This document shows, in pieces, positions 9,631-20,870 of a stretch of 64,000 nucleotides of DNA; position 1 is the first letter of the stretch; each line of letters begins with the position of its first letter. A program made the translations under genes and the position numbers. The stretch comes from Arthonia radiata (Eukaryota > Ascomycota > Arthoniomycetes > Arthoniales > Arthoniaceae), in the NCBI GenBank assembly GCA_002989075.1, contig PSQN01000014.1:930001-994000 (forward strand). Reading direction: 5' to 3'. The notes beneath the pieces are model-generated. The model was given only the letters and a program-made list of their open reading frames with translations, did not search any database and had not been told where the DNA came from.

Positions 9631-12363
9631 ATGGACTTCAAGGCCCCGCCTCCGCCCACTCAAGGTCCATTTGCTCAAGCAGTCCCGAACCCTCAACCCA
9701 TCTTCGGAAACTACGGGCCCGATGCTAGCCTGCTCACCCCGAACCTAAGCTTCGACTTCTTTCCGGACGCTGGATCACAATTCAATTTCGACCTAGCACA
9801 AGATGACCAGGGGGACAACAAGCGACGACGCATTGCCAAAGCTTGTGACGCCTGTCGCCGCAAGAAGATTAAATGCGATGGTCAGCAGCCAAAATGCGGA
9901 CACTGCGACAATTACAAGACCGAATGCATCTTCACGCATGTCGAGAAGAAACGGAACCCTCCCAAAAGCGCAAAATATATTGAAGGGCTCGAGAACCGGT
10001 TGGGTCGTATGGAGAATCTTCTCAAGATGACAGGTCTGCTCAGCGAGGAAGACATCAGAGCGGCCGATCTCAAGACGCTCGAGGCACGGCTTAGCCAACA
10101 GACCGGCTCACCGCATGCGTCAGATCGGTCACCGCGCTCAACGTCCACCTCGCAGCCAGCATCCAAACGTGACGGAGATACACCGAACCATGCAGCATGT
10201 TTACCCTCACCAGAGAGCAGGGAATCACCAAGAGACGCTGCCTCTCGAGATACTTTGGCTGAGTCCAGGGAGGGAGTCATATTAGAGCTCGATCAGAAGA
10301 AAGTCGACGACAAAGATGTAGAAGCACTTTCCGATATGATGTGCAGCCTAGTCACGAACAAATGCGGGGATTCAAAGTTCATCGGTTCATCTTCAGGCTT
10401 TTCGATTCTGTCGCCCAAGGGAATACAATGGGTCAACGAGAAGACAGGGGACGACTCTTTCCAGAAGATGATTTCATATGCTGCTGTCAACAACACTCTG
10501 TGGTATCATTGGAAGCCCGACGTATTTGGAGACATCTTCTCGAGGCGCGGGCCGACCAAATTGCCGCCCAAAGAAGAGGCTGTGCCACTCATTCGCGAAT
10601 TCTTTGAAAGCTTCAACACTACTTTCCCCTTGTTTCACGAGCCTACGTTTTGGTGGCTATTAGACAAACAGTACTCATCAGAACCGTATGAGGGCTCAGG
10701 TTGGTGGGCAAGCTTGAATATTGCCTTGGCCATCGCTTACCGCATTCGCGTTGTCAAGAACCTCAGCCTTGGTGACGATGATGCAAAGGCCTGGGCATGC
10801 TTCAGAAACTGTCTTGCTGTCCACTCAGAATTGACGCTACGCAACACTGATCTATTAAGCGTACAAGCACTGATAGCTATGGCAATGTTCGTGCAAGGGA
10901 CGCCCAATCCACAACCTGGATTCTCTCTCATCGGCGCCGCTATTCGCCTAATGCACAGCATCGGCTTGCACAAGCGATCCTCCGGTTTTGGCTTGACCAG
11001 TATGGAATCAGAGCAGCGCAAGCGTGTGTTCTGGATAGGCTACTTGATCGACAAGGAAATGTCTCTGCGTTCTGGCCGGCCACCTATGCAGGATGACAAC
11101 GACTGGAATGTTGAGTTGCCTGACGAGGAGCCAGAGGATGGTGTCGGCGTAGTCGTCACTGACGGCGGCGAGAAGGTCAATCTCTTCCGAAAGCTTTGCG
11201 AATTCGCTTTGATCTCTGGCAGAGTGTATCATCGCCTCTACTCAGTTCAGGCACAAAAGCAGTCCGATGGCGAACTTCTTAACACTATCGGAGAACTTGA
11301 CAGCGAGCTACAGCAATGGAAAGACTCTATTCCCTTAGAGTTCAGACCTGAACATGAGCCGAGCTCCAGAGATCAAGCGCTAATGCTTCAGATTGTCACA
11401 GTCCATTTTGGATACTACAACTGCCTCACGACAATACATCGCATGTCCGTACATCATGGATACTGGACAGACCGATTGTCCGACTTCGCGATCCACGGAC
11501 GCAATCTCAAACCGTTGAACCCGAGAGTCTACAGTTCTGCAGCGCTGGTCGTTCAGGCAGCCAGAGCCTCGATCAATCTTATCAAATATATCCCCCAAGG
11601 CGACTACTCGTGCGTATGGCTAATACTGTATTATCCGGTCTCAGCATTGATTACACTGTTCGCCAACATTCTCCAGAACCCACAAGATGTGCGAGCGCGC
11701 GCAGACCTGAAACTTATGAGTGTAGTAGTAAACTTTCTCTCGAGGATCTGCATCGAAGAAGAGACGCAGAGTATGCGATTGATGTATACTGTCACTAAAG
11801 AGTTCGAAAGGATCGCCAACGTTGTCCTGAACAAGGCCGAGCGAGAAATGAACTCGCGTCAGAAAAGGAAGCAGGAGCGTGAAAGTGACAAAGTCGTCGA
11901 CGATACACAAAGCAGACAGCCACATGCTCTGAGTAGCAACGACCAGAAGATGTCGCCAGAGACCACAAGCAACGGCAACTTCGGCGTTTCCGAGCCTGGA
12001 GCAACGTCGTTATCTCCCAATGCCCTCAGTGGGTTCGTGCATCCACCTACGCTCGGCTCTCCTGCAATTGGCACTGGGTTCACCGATGCGTCAAAAGAAT
12101 CACCGTTTGCAAGCATGAATGCAGATGCTTTCGTGGGGAACTTGAATCACAATGGCAACCACGGCCATCCTACGGGAAACAGCCCGCCGAGAGGGATGGA
12201 TCCATCGGTCCTTTCGAATGGGGCCAATTCCTTTCAACAGCCTTTTGTACCGCAAGATTTGTGGTCGATGCCGATGACATTTGAATGGGATTGGAGCACA
12301 TTAGGCCCACAGCTGGAGAACCTAGGCGACAATCAACAGAACAACCGCAATAATGAGACGTGA
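9631..12363 (+). CDS. Zn2Cys6 fungal-specific transcription factor
   Basis: Single uninterrupted exon of 910 residues from ATG 9631. A Gal4-type binuclear zinc cluster occupies about residues 72-99 with the spacing C-x2-C-x6-C-x6-C-x2-C-x6-C. It is preceded by the basic stretch NKRRRIAKA and followed by a linker and short coiled coil (KYIEGLENRLGRMENLL). The middle region (about 330-570) is the fungal_trans (middle homology) domain. In it are FNTTFPLFHEPTFW, GAAIRLMHSIGLHKR and RKRVFWIGYLIDKEMSLRSGRPP. The C-terminal 170 residues are Asn/Ser/Pro-rich and disordered, ending in an aromatic/acidic patch (FEWDWSTLG) that may activate transcription. It is a nuclear DNA-binding regulator. Its targets cannot be read from the sequence, though the adjacent DUF4863-like gene is a natural candidate. 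Confidence 0.93.
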   Translation: MDFKAPPPPTQGPFAQAVPNPQPIFGNYGPDASLLTPNLSFDFFPDAGSQFNFDLAQDDQGDNKRRRIAKACDACRRKKIKCDGQQPKCGHCDNYKTECIFTHVEKKRNPPKSAKYIEGLENRLGRMENLLKMTGLLSEEDIRAADLKTLEARLSQQTGSPHASDRSPRSTSTSQPASKRDGDTPNHAACLPSPESRESPRDAASRDTLAESREGVILELDQKKVDDKDVEALSDMMCSLVTNKCGDSKFIGSSSGFSILSPKGIQWVNEKTGDDSFQKMISYAAVNNTLWYHWKPDVFGDIFSRRGPTKLPPKEEAVPLIREFFESFNTTFPLFHEPTFWWLLDKQYSSEPYEGSGWWASLNIALAIAYRIRVVKNLSLGDDDAKAWACFRNCLAVHSELTLRNTDLLSVQALIAMAMFVQGTPNPQPGFSLIGAAIRLMHSIGLHKRSSGFGLTSMESEQRKRVFWIGYLIDKEMSLRSGRPPMQDDNDWNVELPDEEPEDGVGVVVTDGGEKVNLFRKLCEFALISGRVYHRLYSVQAQKQSDGELLNTIGELDSELQQWKDSIPLEFRPEHEPSSRDQALMLQIVTVHFGYYNCLTTIHRMSVHHGYWTDRLSDFAIHGRNLKPLNPRVYSSAALVVQAARASINLIKYIPQGDYSCVWLILYYPVSALITLFANILQNPQDVRARADLKLMSVVVNFLSRICIEEETQSMRLMYTVTKEFERIANVVLNKAEREMNSRQKRKQERESDKVVDDTQSRQPHALSSNDQKMSPETTSNGNFGVSEPGATSLSPNALSGFVHPPTLGSPAIGTGFTDASKESPFASMNADAFVGNLNHNGNHGHPTGNSPPRGMDPSVLSNGANSFQQPFVPQDLWSMPMTFEWDWSTLGPQLENLGDNQQNNRNNET

Positions 12364-13286
12364 TCTTGATGATTGCCGCCAACTATGCGGCACAATCATA
12401 GATAACCTTTGATTTGAAACGCTATTGTACCGTCGGCATGAGGAGATTGTTGTTGACATCTGCCTAATAGGGTTATACGGCTTCCTAGAGCGGCATCAAC
12501 ACCGGACATGTGGGACGTTCCGCAAGCGAATGGGGCCGACTTTTTGGGCCAGACGGTCTTGGAAGAGTTCGGCAAGTACCTGCCCGCCTGTTGTTGTGGA
12601 ACTCGATGGGAATCATTGCCGCCACGAGTGTCGTGCGATCTTCGAGACGTTTTCGCAACTCACAGCGCAAATGTAACATGTAGCGCCGGCATTTGCGACC
12701 TCGTCACGGTTGATCCTTCGCGAGCAATGCGCATCACGCGCTCAAGCAGCTCGGTCGACTGGCGGAGAGACGGGTGACGGGAGTGGACAAGCGCAATGAC
12801 AGGGAGCCAGTAGCCGACCGGGACCAGGGTTTCTCCACGCGAGAATGGAGGGTCTGTGCATGGCAAGGATGACATTGGAGGAATTAAAAGGAAGGTTGCG
12901 CAAAAGCTACGCAACTCTGTGGACTGTGGACGCGCTGCTCGCGCTTGCAACACGGGCCACCAGCCGATGATACCGTGCTCTCCACCGCGCCAGCAGCTGT
13001 CAATCAGCTCTCTTGCGCGTCAGAAATGATATTACGGTGCTGACGTCCCAGCGCAGCTCCCCAGCCGTGCTTGTTCCTACTGCCATTTGAAAGCCACCTC
13101 TGCTCACTTCTCACGAGCGTTTCCATTTTTCCATCCCAGATGATACCACCTCCTCCCCGCTGCGCGATTTCTACGCCAACTCTTTAGCGTCACCCAGGGC
13201 CTAGACGCGGCGCTAGTGCCTACCAAAAGTGGCCGAGCACCTGAAGTACCTCTGTACCGAGCTTCAAACCTCCCTGGAAATTCGAG
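12364..13286. other. Intergenic
   Basis: Separates the transcription factor from the ankyrin gene. Only random-looking short frames. The right part is the presumed promoter of the ankyrin gene. Confidence 0.4.
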
Positions 13287-15572
13287 ATGCACAAGATTCA
13301 TCATACCCCAAACCAGGCTGTACGGCGAGGTCAAATAAAACATCCTGGTGATCACGGTAAGCGAGATTGAATCTTTCGAGCATTCGCACGTGGCACACCT
13401 TCGCAAGAACAACGCTCCATTCCAGCCTCTCGCGTGGGGGAAGTAGTACTGCTCGGCCGCGTCTTCATTGGCATAGTCGCTATCAAGCTCCAGGATAGCA
13501 TCCTAACATTTCGTCTTGCAGCAACTCGGGAGAGACTTCCATCAGACGAGATCATTCCAGATTGCGATCCCAACTTTCGCGCATCACACCCCAATCTCTC
13601 CCCACCTCCGCGAAACCCTAGCCGTTTGAGCAAACTCCCGCACACGGTGCCGCCAACCGAACGTTCGAAATCGCCGCCAATGCGCATTTTACCGTCCGAG
13701 GTGCCGCCAGTTCCTCGTCGTTCTGACTTGAAGTATCCGCAGGCTCGTCTCCAAGTCGTGGAGTGCGGGCCTGAGCTTGACGAGCTTGACGACATGGCCA
13801 CAGAGATGCGCCCTCACACGCGCGAGTACCGGCCAACATCTTCTCGCCGCGCCAATGGCTCACATCATCCACCCCGTATGGCCGGCGGAAATAGCTCTCT
13901 CAATCCCGACTCGCCAGGGAGCAGTCCACGCTGGTCAGCGTTCCCACAGCCGCCGACGGGGCCGCCACAACAACCACCTCCTACACGACCGCTTCCGCAG
14001 CTACCACCGACACCAGCTGATTCTTTGCGTTCCAGAAAGTCTTCCGGTGCCAGCAGGGTACGTTCAATCTCTCCTTTTCTCCACTCCCACTCAGAGTCGA
14101 AGAGGAGCAATATCAACAGTGAGGGGAAGCTGACTTGAGCTCATCAGCGTGTCCATAGTCCTCCGGCCAAGCATGGCAGTGGCTTGGGACCATTCTATCT
14201 CTCTCAGTCACCGCCCCAGTCGCCACCTCAATCGCCGCCGCAAAGGTTCTCCCCTGAAGCATCTCCACCAATGGGCGGCACCTTTTTCATTCAAGATTCT
14301 CATACTCGAGAGCCATCCTCGCAATCTTCAAATTCGTATTCGTCCTCGAACCAATCCGCGCAATTTGCTGGAGTGCCGACATATGGAGACAATGTCACAC
14401 GACCTCACCGAGGATCGGCGCATTCGACGTCCTCCCAGGCGATGCCACGCCAGATGAGCAACCTGGAGGAAAGAGTTCACGAAGAGATTGATCCATCACT
14501 GCAACGTCTGACCTCCGTTTCGGTCCACAGCAGCCACTCAGGGGCCAAGTTCGAGTTATCGAATAGCCGGCGCCCGAGCGCCAGCACCAGCTCATCCGAA
14601 CAGACGACCAAGACGAAGAAGAAAGGGTTTAAGAACTTCTTCAAGCCGAAAGCTCCACCAATCATCGACGCCGTCAAGTCCAACGACGCGCGCGCTCTCT
14701 TGGACCTTCTCATGCCGAGTGGAGAAACACTCGACATCAACGCGACGGACAAAGAGAAAAATCAATTCACTGCCCTCCACATCGCCGCTGCTCAGGGCTA
14801 CACAGACATTGCCGAAATCCTTCTCTCCCGCAACGCCAAAACCGAGTCCTACTGCTCTCAACACCGCACGCCTCTGTACTACGCCGCGTCTAATAACCGC
14901 GTCGGAGTGACCAAGAGGCTGCTTGAAGGCGGCGCCGCTGTCAATGCTGCCAGCAAGAAGTGGGACGGCGCCACGGCCCTCCACAAGGCCGCGCACAAGG
15001 GCCACACCGAAGTCATTATCGCCCTCATTCACGCCGGCGCTGATGTCAACCAGTCCGATGTCGAGGGCTACCCGCCCATCTGGTGGGCCGCCATCACGCG
15101 CCAGCTGCAAGCGGCGTACAAGCTCGTCGCCGCGAACGCGAACCTCGAATTCCGCATCAGACGCGGCGTCAATCTCGAGAACTCGTCGCGCGAGGGACTC
15201 ACTCTCCTTCAAAAAGCCGTGAGCGAGCGGCTGCACGCGTTCGCGAAGTTGTTCCTCGAGCACGGTGCGGAGGTTGATGCGGATGGCCCGAACGGAATGA
15301 ACGCGCTGCACATGGCGTGCTCAAAAGGCGACGCGCAGATGGTGAATCTGCTCATCGAGCACAACGCGGACGTGCGGACGCGCAACAACGAGGGGTGGTC
15401 GCCGTTGCACACCGCCGCGCGCTATGGGCACCGTCAGATCTGCCTGGAGCTGATCCGGCAGGGCGCGAACAAGAACTCGCGCATTGAGAAGGTGGGCATG
15501 AAGGCGCCGGGCGAGACGGCGGACGAGCTCGCCTCGAAGTTCGGCCATGATCTCATGCTGGGTGCTCCGTAG
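13287..15572 (+). CDS. Ankyrin-repeat protein with disordered Pro/Ser-rich N-terminus
   Basis: Exons 13287-13356, 13522-14057 and 14160-15572 give 672 residues; both introns (165 and 102 nt) keep phase. The first exon (MHKIHHTPNQAV) is short and least certain. Residues 24-350 are low-complexity and Pro/Ser-rich with SPPQSPPQ repeats. A basic-aromatic patch (KKKGFKNFFKPK, about residue 355) could be a membrane or 14-3-3 contact. Residues about 370-655 hold roughly eight ankyrin repeats with canonical TALHIAAAQGYTDIAEILL, TPLYYAASNN, TALHKAAHKGHTEVIIALI and SPLHTAARYGHRQICLELI units. The third-from-last repeat region contains an insertion (ANLEFRIRRGVNLENSSREG). Likely a protein-interaction scaffold; partner unknown. 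Full length with no damage. Confidence 0.87.
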
Positions 15573-17538
15573 TGCGGACCCTGAGCGTTAGCAGGTCGAG
15601 CGGAGAGGAAGCTGGGCGGCACGCGAAGCAGGCGAGCGCGAAGAAGATTAGATGGATGAGTAACGGTGGTACGAGGATTGTGTTGGAAAGCATGCACGGC
15701 ATTTTGAAAAGGCGGACTACGATACGACGAGCAACCAGCACGGCGTTGGACGAAGCCGGCGCGCTACGACGACGACGATACCAGTATGATACCAGCTGCC
15801 TACTGCAGCACAGTACGTTTCCTATGTCGATACTATCTAAGCCAGAAAGATGGCTATGTTGGCTGCTTGGATGCACCAGATGCACCATCAGTTGGCTTCT
15901 GAACATATACATACATAGCTTGAGACAAGATACCCAGAAGACAGCAAAACTGCTGACTTTACCCTCCAGGCTTTGCTTGTATTTACTACATTGCCCACAC
16001 TGTCTAGCTATCCCCAGCATTATCAAGATGCCCCACTCAACGCCACCCCACAGCATATAATATCAATCACATGCCCTCATACGCAGTCTCCGTATCACCG
16101 TGCCATCAGGAATCCACAGAGCTTCCAGAAGCATGCCACCTTCCGCAATCCTCGTGCATGCGGCTTTGCGGCGTCAGGGGTAGGCGCGCAGCCGCGGCTT
16201 CGATGACCGTGCATGCATGTGACCTGCAACTTTGAGGCGTGTGTTTGTTGGGTGGGCACTCTCACGCTCTCCGTGTCTCGGAGGTTGGGCGCGGGTCAGG
16301 GATGTGCACGGACGGTCCATCATCCGAGGGCAGGGGTGGGAAAGACGACGACTTGGCGGATTGCAACTTCTTTTGCTTTTTGGCACTTTGAGAAAGCATG
16401 ACATTGAGAACACTCGAGTTCGTGATGACAGACAGCCTCTGAGAGCCTCTGGATTGCGCTTCTGGCTTGCACGCTGATGAAGCCGACGAGGGCGAGCAGC
16501 AATCCGAACAACCCAATACCAGACTCCCTCTTATCAAATTACATCCACACATCATCACGTCTCATGGGCTCAAACGCCACCAAATCGATGTCAAAGTTAC
16601 TCAGTTGGAATCAGAACGGCTTCATCGTCCAGTGCGCGACTTGCCTCGGAGCCAAAATCGCCTCGATATGATACATCAGATGTTTCAAGACAAGATGAGC
16701 CTATGATTTCGACGGACTTGGCTTATATCTTCACGAGCTTTGCCATGCCCTGACACGTCCCAGAGCGCTCCAGGCTGCGCTTGTGAGAGCTGAGATGCTA
16801 CTGTTGTTGCGACACATCTCGCAGCAGTAGGTTAAAAGTGTCTATCCACCTCCATTCTCTATGATTGATCTCAGCTGCTTTGGAAGCTTGTGGTAGAGCC
16901 ACTCCGGCAATTGAATTTCTGTACGGCGCCAGCACGCTTTATTTTCCCTTTCCATACTGCTGTTGCTGTTCACAAGAAACACTTGTGCTTGCTTTATTTC
17001 CCTATCTCAAACCATCTCTTGTTGTCCGCAAGAAGCACTTGTGCCGGCGACGCCGCAGACGGCCATGCGTCCAGCTTACTGCGCTGTCACGGTGTTGGCT
17101 CATCTCCAGGCGTGAAGTTCGCGTCTCAGAAAGCTGTCCCCTGATGTATGATTCAAAGTCGTGCCGCATGATATATTCCCAATGCCGTCGGCTCAGATCT
17201 GTTACATCAGTCGGCACCTTCAAGTGTCAGATAATAACCGAGTCCGGCATACAGACCTTCGAGGACGGTGGCTAGACTCGTGTGGAACGTACTACACACG
17301 GACTCACTGCTCATGCATACTCGGAACGGCGAGGGGGAGCTCCACTCACCACACGGGAAGATTACTTCCAAACGTGGCTTCTGCGCAGGACTCTTCGTTT
17401 AAAAAGCGACCAGCATGTAGCTTCTCTATCTTCGATAGTAGATCCACAGCATCGTATAGCGGTAGGTCAGACTCTTCACTTCATCTCACAGCCATTGCAT
17501 ACAATCAAGTTGGTCGATCGCACCTTTCAATAGCAACA
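15573..17538. other. Long intergenic region, nothing recognised
   Basis: Nearly 2 kb with only short, compositionally random frames on both strands. It includes the 3' flank of the ankyrin gene and the promoter of the secreted protein. No repeat or RNA gene was found by eye. Confidence 0.45.
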
Positions 17539-17997
17539 ATGAGGACCATCAACCTTCTGACCATCCTCGTCAGCGCAGGTACGCTTCTCCACCAACCCAC
17601 TCCCGGTCATTCTTAGCCTATACATCTGACTCCATCTAGCGCTGCCCCTCCTCGCCGCCGGCTGCGCAAACTTCGGCGACCCCTGCCAACACCAGGAAGA
17701 CTGTTGCGGCTTCGTACGATGAGATCGATCCCATTTGTACCGTTCATGCCATCTCTAACACGACAAAAGGATAGAAACGTAGCGATGTGCCATGGGAAGA
17801 CGCTATGCGGGCCTGTGAAGTGCATTGATGAAGGTAATAAATGCAATAAAGATGTGGAGTGCTGCCACTATGTATGTGACGACGAAACCCTATGTGGAGA
17901 GGTGGTTGCTTGGCGAACTATTGCTAATACCAATATCTACTAGTTTGACGGTGGTAAAGGGTCGCACTGCGATGGTGTTTGTAAGATGAACGCATAG
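17539..17997 (+). CDS. Small secreted protein with two cysteine-knot-like modules
   Basis: Four exons, 17539-17578, 17640-17713, 17770-17871 and 17944-17997, give 89 residues. The first 19 or so residues (MRTINLLTILVSAALPLLA) form a clean signal peptide. The mature part contains two copies of a cysteine pattern. Module 1 has C-x6-C-x5-CC-x8-C-x5-C and module 2 has C-x6-C-x5-CC-x10-C-x3-C. An intron of 56 or 72 nt sits in phase 0 two residues after the CC pair in both modules, strong support for an internal duplication and for this splice model. If the third intron is retained the protein ends at 17943 instead. The 12 cysteines predict six disulphides. It looks like an apoplastic effector or antimicrobial-type peptide, but function is unknown. 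Confidence 0.8.
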
Positions 17998-18403
17998 TGG
18001 GCGTGTGGATGTTGGGAAGAGGGTTCCCGGCCGAGGGGAAAGTGTAGGTCATCGAACGGGAACCGGGTGACGACAAGTGTTGGACGAGAACAGGTGCAGG
18101 CTTTAAGAACGGTCATTGTGGTCCACAATGATTCTTTACTCAGACGATCTGAAATTGAATTGCGATCTATGATCGAGAACGAGTCCACATGGATTTGATA
18201 CTAGAAGTGAACGACTGGCGCATCTAGCTTGCCGCTGTCTCAAGGAGTGCCACCTGCGACATCGTAACACTCCGCTTTCTTCACGTGCAGTGACGCTACG
18301 TTTGCATCCGTCCTCAAATTTCGAACGTTACGCTCTTCAATTCAGACCCTGAACACAAATACACTCTTATCTCGCAAAGCACCCAACTATTATCCCAGCC
18401 AGC
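17998..18403. other. Intergenic
   Basis: About 400 bases between the secreted protein and SYF2; contains the SYF2 promoter. Nothing else seen. Confidence 0.4.
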
Positions 18404-19434
18404 ATGAAGCGCAAAGCCTTCTCGACTTTAGACGACGACGCCACCGCCTCAACGCCCTCCAAGCGTCAAGAAACAGACCCGCCTTCAGACCAAGAAGACG
18501 GCGGCGTTGCGCTCCCAGCTGCCACTCCACCTTCTCAACATCCATTTGACGACAATGAGTCGCCATCAGACGCCGAATCCGCAAACGAAACCCCAGCCGA
18601 GCCCGCAGACCCACCCACACACGATCCCACACCCGCCACCCTCCCCACGAACCCGCGCCTAACCGCCCAACGCGCCCGCTTCGAAGCCCTCAAAGCCCGC
18701 CAACACGATTCCCGCTCCTCAAACCGGCGCGAAGCCACCGCCGAATCCCAGCGCTCGTCACTCAACCCCGCTGCTTTGACATCCTTGAACCGCAAGAAAG
18801 CCGTGGCCGAGCAGAAACTGGCGCGCGCGGACGCCGAGGCAGCAGGCGACGACTACGAGCGCAAGCGCGCGTGGGACTGGACGGTGGACGAGGCGGAGCG
18901 GTGGGACCGGCGGATGGCGAAGAAGGAGAGGCATCGCGATGACAATGCGTTTGCGAGTTACGGGCAGGATGCGCAGAAGGTGTATAAGCGGCAGGTGAGG
19001 GAGTTGGGGCGGGCGGATGTGGAGGGGTATGAGCGGGAGAAGGCGGATGCGGTGGCGCGGGCGGCGGAGGCGGGGCGGTTGGATTTGGTGGAGCGGGAGG
19101 GGGAGGTGGTGGCTGTGGATCGGGAGGGTGGTTGGGGGGTGGGTGAGGGGGTGGGGAGTATGGGGGCCAAGGTGGAGAGGGAGAAGGTGGATCGGTTGGT
19201 GGGGGAGTTGAGGAAGAGTGAGGAGGTGAGGATGCGGAAGGCGAGGAAGAGGCAGGGGGAGGAGGGGGATGTGACGTATATTAATGAGAAGAACAAGGTA
19301 TGTTGTGCTTTGGGCGGGTCGGTGAGGGTGTGGGCTAATGTGATTTGCAGCAATTCAATCAAAAGCTGGCGAGGTTTTATGACAAGTATACGACCGACAT
19401 CAGGGACTCGTTCGAGCGTGGGACAGCGCTGTGA
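18404..19434 (+). CDS. syf2: Pre-mRNA-splicing factor SYF2
   Basis: Two exons, 18404-19297 and 19351-19434 (53-nt intron with a GCTAATG-like branch site), give 325 residues. The N-terminal third is acidic and disordered. From about residue 85 the SYF2 signature appears: RLTAQRARFEALKAR, SLNRKKAVAEQKLA, DYERKRAWDWTVDEAERWDRR, FASYGQDAQKVYKRQVREL. It ends with DVTYINEKNKQFNQKLARFYDKYT, whose second half lies in exon 2. SYF2 is a component of the Prp19/NineTeen-associated complex that acts around the first transesterification in the spliceosome. The coding strand is C-rich up to about 18800 and then abruptly G-rich (see findings). It is convergent with the Coq11-like gene, whose stop lies 190 bp away. 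Confidence 0.94.
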
Positions 19435-19625
19435 TGGAGAAACGCGACAAGGTTGGAAACGAGACAGGACCATCCGCAATAGTGGATTGAGATATCAATT
19501 GCATACCGGGCATCGCTACCCACAGGCTCGGACGTGATTCAAGAGGGGTCTAACTTGATATCGCAGAATGGTACAGGAGTGGCATTGCTACCAGCTGCTC
19601 TAAAAGTACACCGATGTTCAGATGC

Positions 19626-20686
19626 TCACAACATGCCTTTGCGCCACGCAGTGTTGGCCAAGGTCTCGATCTTGGATACCTCGATCACGCCTTTCTGCTC
19701 TTCGTCATCGACAGCCTCCACAACGGCTTCAGCGACGACGTCCGCCTTCAGTGGCTTCGTCCCACCAGCGCCCATCAGACCCGACAATCTCCCGCCAGTC
19801 AAGCTGTTCGCAACTGCGCCCATTGCCGTCACGCCGGCCAGGCCGACAGTAATCTTCCTGCTCGAATCGTAGAGCATGCCCGGCCTCACAAACAGCGACC
19901 GCATATCCACAAATTGACTCGCAATCTGCTCTTCAGCCTCCCTCTTTGTATTGATGTACCGCTCTGGTAGTACCGGTGCACCTGCTGCAGCACTTATGTA
20001 CGCGAAAGTCTTCGCGCCCGCATCGCTCGCAGCTCGGGCCAATCCCACGGCGCTATCCCGATTCATGATCTCATATGTCAGCTGCCCATCGTTCTCTTGG
20101 GGCGTGAGTTGCTCGTCTTTCTCCGCCGCTAAAGGGTTCTGCGTGCCCAGCTTCGAACTCGAGAAGGCGCGCTGTAGCCCTGCTATGGGGCTCACCTGGC
20201 CTGTGAGGACCCCCTTGTAGTCTGCTTCGAATAAGATGCCCATGCTGTGAACGACGGCGTTTGCTGATGCGAGGAGCGCGTGGTAGGAGGGTGGATTGAG
20301 GATGTCGGCTTTGGCCCAATGCACGGAGGTAGACCAGGGGGGTGGGGTGGCAGAAGCGGTGACAGCATCCCACTTGGGCTCGCCTGAGCGACTGGGAGGT
20401 GTTCAGCAAGTGAGATGGGAGAAGTGAGGATTCTGTGTAGATACCTGATTGATACTACGTCCCAGCCTCTGGTGACGGCTGCTTTGCATATGCGGCTGCC
20501 TAGACGACGGATCGCGTCAGCTTCTTGGTTCGCTTGTAGGCAAGTACTCGTTTGCTTCAAGTCCGAGTGTCGAAGCTGCAGCGCATCGCAACTGCACCAA
20601 GTGCTCTCAACCAAGTGAGCTCACCCACCTAAGAACCCGTTCCCCCCTGCAACCACTATTTTCTTCTTCACCTGAGACGACGCCAT
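19626..20686 (-). CDS. coq11: Coq11-like mitochondrial NAD(P)-binding (atypical SDR/NDUFA9-like) protein
   Basis: Three exons on the minus strand, 20686-20629, 20499-20445 and 20391-19626, give 292 residues. A Rossmann dinucleotide site IVVAGGNGFLGSRICKAA is assembled across intron 1 at residues 10-27. It is followed by the beta-2 end WDVVSISRSGEP, then ANAVVHSMGILFE, and FAYISAAAG and YINTKREAEEQI (YxxxK-like) further on. The C-terminal part ends in VIEVSKIETLA. This matches yeast YLR290c/Coq11, a matrix protein associated with the coenzyme Q synthome. The N-terminus (MASSQVKKK) is a weak presequence. It is divergently transcribed from the gene at 20871, with 184 bp between the ATGs, so they may share a promoter. 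Confidence 0.9.
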
Positions 20687-20870
20687 TTGTTGCACTTCGC
20701 GTCGCAAGCTATTTCATCGACACATCTTCAATCGATATTACAAGTTTCAAGCTTTCAAGCTTTCAAGCAAAGATCATTAACAGCAGCAGCATTATTCGAG
20801 AATAGTGACGACACAGCCGCGGAAGGAGCCGAAACTGCTGCAAGGGTCGCCTTGTGGGGCGCTGTCAGAA
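20687..20870. promoter_or_regulatory. Short divergent (bidirectional) promoter
   Basis: Only 184 bp separate the ATGs of the Coq11-like gene (minus) and the disordered protein gene (plus). It contains a triple AAGCTTTC-type direct repeat around 20745-20768. Promoter function is inferred from gene orientation only. Confidence 0.5.
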
